Below, in pieces: positions 39,833-41,687 of a DNA stretch of 41,687 nt (position 1 is its first letter; every line of letters begins with the position of its first letter). The position numbers and the translations under genes were made by a program. The stretch covers positions 1 to 41,687 of the IMG/VR virus record IMGVR_UViG_3300046009_009870; one strand, 5' to 3'. The notes beneath the pieces were generated by a model. That model saw only the letters and a program-made list of their open reading frames with translations, was not told the DNA's origin and did not search any database. This DNA comes from a virus.

Positions 39833-40218
39833 AACTGATCCTGACCCTGCCCTGGCCGCCGAGCGTCAACCACTACTGGCGCAACTGGCAGGGTCGCACA
39901 GTGATCTCGCCGGAGGGTAGAAGGTATCGGAAGGCAGTCGAAGAAGAGGTGATGGTTTTCAGAATGAATAAAAAATTAAACAAGCAACTCAAGGTGACGA
40001 TTACGGCGTACCGGCCAGACAACCGGCGGCGAGATCTGGACAACCTACTGAAGGCGGTACTCGATGCCCTTACGCACGCCGGGGTGTATGAGGATGACCA
40101 TCTGATCTGTGACCTGCGGATCTGCTGGGGGGCGGGCAATCTTAAAAAACTAGACGTTCACATCGAGGAGATTGAAAGTGACGAGGGAAGAGAACCACGA
40201 CCCGCACGAGGCGATTGA
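39829..40218 (+). CDS. rusA: Holliday junction resolvase, RusA family
   Basis: A 129-residue protein. The core RPDNRRRDLDNLLKAVLDAL contains Asp69, Asp71 and Lys75, followed by Asp89/Asp90 in VYEDDHLI, the residues expected for RusA metal binding and catalysis. N-terminal LTLPWPPSVNHYW is the usual RusA opening. It would resolve four-way junctions formed during phage recombination and replication. It starts at an ATGA overlap. The C-terminal 10 residues are an Arg/Glu-rich tail that overlaps the next gene by 41 nt. Confidence 0.9.
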   Translation: MKLILTLPWPPSVNHYWRNWQGRTVISPEGRRYRKAVEEEVMVFRMNKKLNKQLKVTITAYRPDNRRRDLDNLLKAVLDALTHAGVYEDDHLICDLRICWGAGNLKKLDVHIEEIESDEGREPRPARGD

Positions 40219-40516
40219 GTTTATTTTCAAATACGCTAAGCATTACGCAAAGGCAAAGGCGCAACGGATTTACCTGGAAGAGTTTCGCAAAAGCAAGAAG
40301 GCGCTGCTGATGAAGGCTAGCGGCCAGGACACGATTGGAGCTCAAGAGCGGGACGCTTACGCGGCGGAGGACTATCGGGAGCTTCTTGAAGGCCTGAGAG
40401 AGGCGATTGAAAACGAGGAGGCGCTGCGCTGGTCTTTAGTTGCCGCACAAGCCAGGGTTGAAGTGTGGCGCACAGAGCAGGCAAACTATAGGGCAGAGGG
40501 TAAGGCAACGATTTGA
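40178..40516 (+). CDS. Conserved helical phage protein next to rusA
   Basis: A 112-residue protein starting at GTG 40178 with GGAG 7 nt upstream. It is helical and Lys/Glu/Ala-rich: FIFKYAKHYAKAKAQRIYLE, FRKSKKALLMKASG, LREAIENEEALRWSLVAAQA and a terminal RTEQANYRAEGKATI. This sequence is highly conserved among phages downstream of rusA; function unknown. Its stop codon directly abuts the first base of the tRNA. Confidence 0.82.
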   Translation: MTREENHDPHEAIEFIFKYAKHYAKAKAQRIYLEEFRKSKKALLMKASGQDTIGAQERDAYAAEDYRELLEGLREAIENEEALRWSLVAAQARVEVWRTEQANYRAEGKATI

Positions 40517-40591
40517 CGCGGGGTAGAGCAGTGGTAGCTCGTCGGGTTCATAGTCCGAAGGTCGTGGGTTCGACTCCCACCCCCGCCACCA
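40517..40591 (+). tRNA. Initiator-like tRNA-Met (CAT)
   Basis: A 75-nt tRNA with encoded CCA. Acceptor arms CGCGGGG (40517-40523) and CCCCGCC (40581-40587) pair except position 1:72 (C:C). D-stem GAGC/GCTC, anticodon CAT at 40549-40551 in a TCGGG/TCCGA stem, variable region AGGTC and T-arm GTGGG/CCCAC. Initiator features: mismatch at 1:72, A11:U24, and G29-C41 and G30-C40, although G31 faces U39 as a wobble. The sequence is close to the E. coli initiator tRNA over most of its length, with a shorter D loop. It starts one base after the previous TGA. Confidence 0.93.
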
Positions 40592-40608
40592 AAACGGTCC
40601 AGCCGGAG

Positions 40609-40704
40609 GTGACCGGGATTAGACACCGAAAAACACCGGCAGCAGGGGCCGCCATCCGATATGCAAGGTATCGGTTAACTCCAGGCGGTGACCCTGCACC
40701 ATGA
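40609..40704 (+). CDS. Possible tiny coupled peptide
   Basis: A 31-codon frame from GTG 40609 to the TGA at 40702-40704, which overlaps the next ATG (ATGA). The frame reads TGIRHRKTPAAGAAIRYARY and ends LTPGGDPAP. A perfect GGAGGTGA lies at 40605-40612 but the GTG sits inside it; at normal spacing the only in-frame codon is ATT (40618). So either initiation is at ATT, the GTG is used without its own site, or this is a leader for the nuclease. It is basic and helical. Confidence 0.35.
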   Translation: MTGIRHRKTPAAGAAIRYARYRLTPGGDPAP

Positions 40705-41006
40705 CCAACGAAGAGAAGAAGCACCTCTCCCGCGTGGCGGACCTAGGCTGCGCTGTCTGCCGGCGGATGGGGTTCCCTGGCACCCCAGCAGAAATCCATC
40801 ACAAAAGGGCAGGAACGGGGGCTGGAAGGCGCTCCAGCCACTGGGAGGCTATCCCACTATGCCCAGAGCATCACAGAGGCAACACGGGGCTCCACGGCCT
40901 CGGGACGAAGGGGTTCCCTAAGCGCTGGGGGTTCGACGAAGACGACCTTCTGGCCGACACCAGGGCATTGTTAAGCGATCTTTATCCTGGCCAGCGCAAC
41001 AGTTAA
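40701..41006 (+). CDS. HNH-type / Ref-like nuclease
   Basis: A 101-residue protein. It has a CxxC (LGCAVCRR, Cys17 and Cys20), EIHHKRAG (His33, His34), SSHWEAIPLCPEHHRG (His47, Cys54, His57, His58) and LHGLG. This is the layout of the HNH-like Ref family, whose phage P1 member is a RecA-dependent nuclease; the short size fits. It would cut DNA at sites set by host RecA or act as a homing-type HNH nuclease. The ATG overlaps the preceding stop. Confidence 0.8.
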   Translation: MTNEEKKHLSRVADLGCAVCRRMGFPGTPAEIHHKRAGTGAGRRSSHWEAIPLCPEHHRGNTGLHGLGTKGFPKRWGFDEDDLLADTRALLSDLYPGQRNS

Positions 41007-41018
41007 AAAATTCTCATG

Positions 41019-41036
41019 AAAAAAAGGGGCTTTTTT
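41019..41036 (+). terminator. Weak A/T-rich hairpin after the nuclease gene
   Basis: AAAAAAG (41020-41026), loop GGG, CTTTTTT (41030-41036). Low in GC, so a partial terminator at best; it ends the early operon 14 nt after the nuclease stop. Confidence 0.35.
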
Positions 41037-41058
41037 GCAAAAAAACAAGGGAACCCTC

Positions 41059-41087
41059 TTGCATATCGTTTAACTAACGATTACAGT
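41059..41087 (+). promoter_or_regulatory. Rightward sigma70-type promoter
   Basis: -35 TTGCAT (41059-41064), 17-nt spacer, -10 TACAGT (41082-41087); the next gene starts at 41135 with a leader of about 40 nt. The spacer is entirely an inverted repeat (next entry). Confidence 0.6.
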
Positions 41088-41116
41088 ATCACTACGGTCA
41101 CTTGATCGTAACTAAC
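41065..41116 (+). promoter_or_regulatory. Operator repeats over the promoter
   Basis: ATCGTT-TAACT-AACGAT (41065-41081) fills the 17-nt spacer between the -35 and -10. A related sequence, ATCGTAACTAAC (41105-41116), lies downstream of the start site. A bound dimer at the first would block RNA polymerase; the second could add cooperativity. Confidence 0.6.
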
Positions 41117-41134
41117 CAAAGCGAGGGAAACGCA

Positions 41135-41440
41135 ATGAACACAGTAGCCAACAGCACCGCAGTATCCGCAGACAAGATCGACGAGTTGGGCGCTCTGCTC
41201 AAGCAGATCAAAGCCCTGACTGAGCAGGCCGACAAGATCAAAGACGGCATTAAGGATTACGCCAACCTCACGGGTGATCGTCGCTTCGAGGGCGATTCTT
41301 TTGAGGCGCTCTACATCGAGTCCAACGTCTCGACGGTCAACTGGAAGAAACTGGCTGAGGAGATGAAGATCCCGGCCGACATGATCGCCAAGCACACCAA
41401 GACCTCGGCTCGTTTCAGCCTGAACGTCGACGCCAAGTAA
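41135..41440 (+). CDS. Conserved phage helical protein
   Basis: A 101-residue protein with GCGAGGGA upstream of the ATG at 41135. Residues 10-45 form a coiled coil (KIDELGALLKQIKALTEQAD). The C-terminal part (VSTVNWKKLAEEMKIPADMI, then AKHTKTSARFSLNVDAK) resembles a widespread small phage protein of the early region, often next to recombination genes; function not established. First gene of the operon driven by the 41059 promoter. Confidence 0.78.
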   Translation: MNTVANSTAVSADKIDELGALLKQIKALTEQADKIKDGIKDYANLTGDRRFEGDSFEALYIESNVSTVNWKKLAEEMKIPADMIAKHTKTSARFSLNVDAK

Positions 41441-41447
41441 ACCAGAC

Positions 41448-41463
41448 GGGGGCTCCGGCCCCC
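41448..41463 (+). terminator. GC hairpin between genes
   Basis: GGGGGC (41448-41453), loop TCCG, GCCCCC (41458-41463). No T-run follows, so it may attenuate or protect mRNA. Its arms match those of the terminator at 3222-3237. Confidence 0.5.
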
Positions 41464-41477
41464 TAAGCGAGGGAAAA

Positions 41478-41687
41478 ATGACATACGCACAAGCACTCAA
41501 AGATTTCTCAACGGTCGAGCATCTGACCTACTTTGACCCGGCGGATCACACAACGATCGGGGACCTCTGCTACCTCTGCTTGCACGAGTTGGACCTGCAC
41601 GCCGAGGGCGAGTATTGGCACCCGCTGAAGGAGCGCAGGGCGCTGTTGAAGTTCTGCCAGAAGTGGAGCCCGCAGACCGCGGACGGC
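41478..41687 (+). CDS. Partial CDS, unknown (3' truncated)
   Basis: Starts at ATG 41478 with GCGAGGGA upstream, the same ribosome-site motif as the preceding gene, and remains open for 70 codons to the window edge. The visible part reads MTYAQALKDFSTVEHLTYFD, then a Cys pair (LCYLCLHELDL) and His/Trp-rich sequence; it is helical. No family recognised from this fragment. Confidence 0.7.
   Translation, partial: MTYAQALKDFSTVEHLTYFDPADHTTIGDLCYLCLHELDLHAEGEYWHPLKERRALLKFCQKWSPQTADG

Noticed and set aside
40517-40591. tRNA as a prophage attachment site remnant
   Set aside because: A complete tRNA sits within an early operon, and no integrase or repeated 3' end was seen in the window. It remains possible if an integrase lies outside.
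40513-40608. Frame read through the tRNA into the small peptide
   Set aside because: It consists of tRNA sequence; only the part after 40609 is kept as a low-confidence ORF.

Overview
This window is part of the genome of a tailed double-stranded DNA phage. It is almost entirely coding, with short overlapping genes, ATGA/TAATG stop-start junctions and strong GGAGG-type ribosome binding sites. The virion genes look podovirus-like: an HK97-fold (Mu gpT-like) capsid protein, an SU10/P22-type adaptor, a nozzle-like protein and a run of large ejection-type proteins, with no sheath, baseplate or obvious tape measure. A Gram-negative, probably proteobacterial, host is suggested by the M15 endolysin plus GTA-type holin, the canonical Shine-Dalgarno usage, and a tRNA that closely resembles the enterobacterial initiator tRNA. 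That host call is inference. Terminase, portal, DNA polymerase/helicase and integrase are not in the window, and both end genes are cut.

Layout. (1) 1-5.8 kb, rightward: end of a virion gene, major capsid protein, decoration-like proteins, a Lys/Gly-rich repeat protein, a neck/tail protein with a discoidin-like insert and a zinc-ribbon protein. (2) 5.85-16.1 kb: two Gly/Thr-rich tail-fibre proteins with NGGTG repeats, a small acidic protein and a 1979-residue beta-rich adhesin built of about 348-residue modules. (3) 16.1-17.6 kb: lysis cassette (two membrane proteins, M15 peptidase, small membrane/coiled-coil protein). (4) 17.6-22.1 kb: DUF5872 protein, adaptor, another fibre and the nozzle. 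(5) 22.1-32.7 kb: ejection proteins, including a 1982-residue protein with a long LAEEAR-hexad helix and a Pro/Gln/Glu spacer, and a transglycosylase-like protein, closed by a strong terminator. (6) 32.7-36.4 kb, leftward early operon: small proteins, PD-(D/E)XK nuclease, DUF3310 protein, a secreted Rap1a/Tai-like protein, HTH protein and an SSB-like protein. (7) A divergent control region at 36.4-36.5 kb with a palindromic operator. (8) 36.5-41.0 kb, rightward early/replication operon: Cro-like and LuxR-type HTH proteins, an NrdR-like zinc ribbon, two DUF1376 proteins, RusA, an initiator-like tRNA and a Ref/HNH-like nuclease. (9) From 41.06 kb a new promoter with repeated operator sequence drives further rightward genes.

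How it fits together: the leftward and rightward early operons supply recombination (exonuclease, SSB, RusA, Ref-like nuclease) and replication initiation (DUF1376 protein with a candidate iteron origin inside its gene). The long rightward late operon builds and lyses. The least expected elements are the phage initiator tRNA fused to the end of an ORF, two putative pseudoknotted leaders that each end next to a ribosome binding site, the iteron/hairpin array inside the replication gene, the operator filling a promoter spacer, and the phage-encoded Rap1a-like periplasmic protein.
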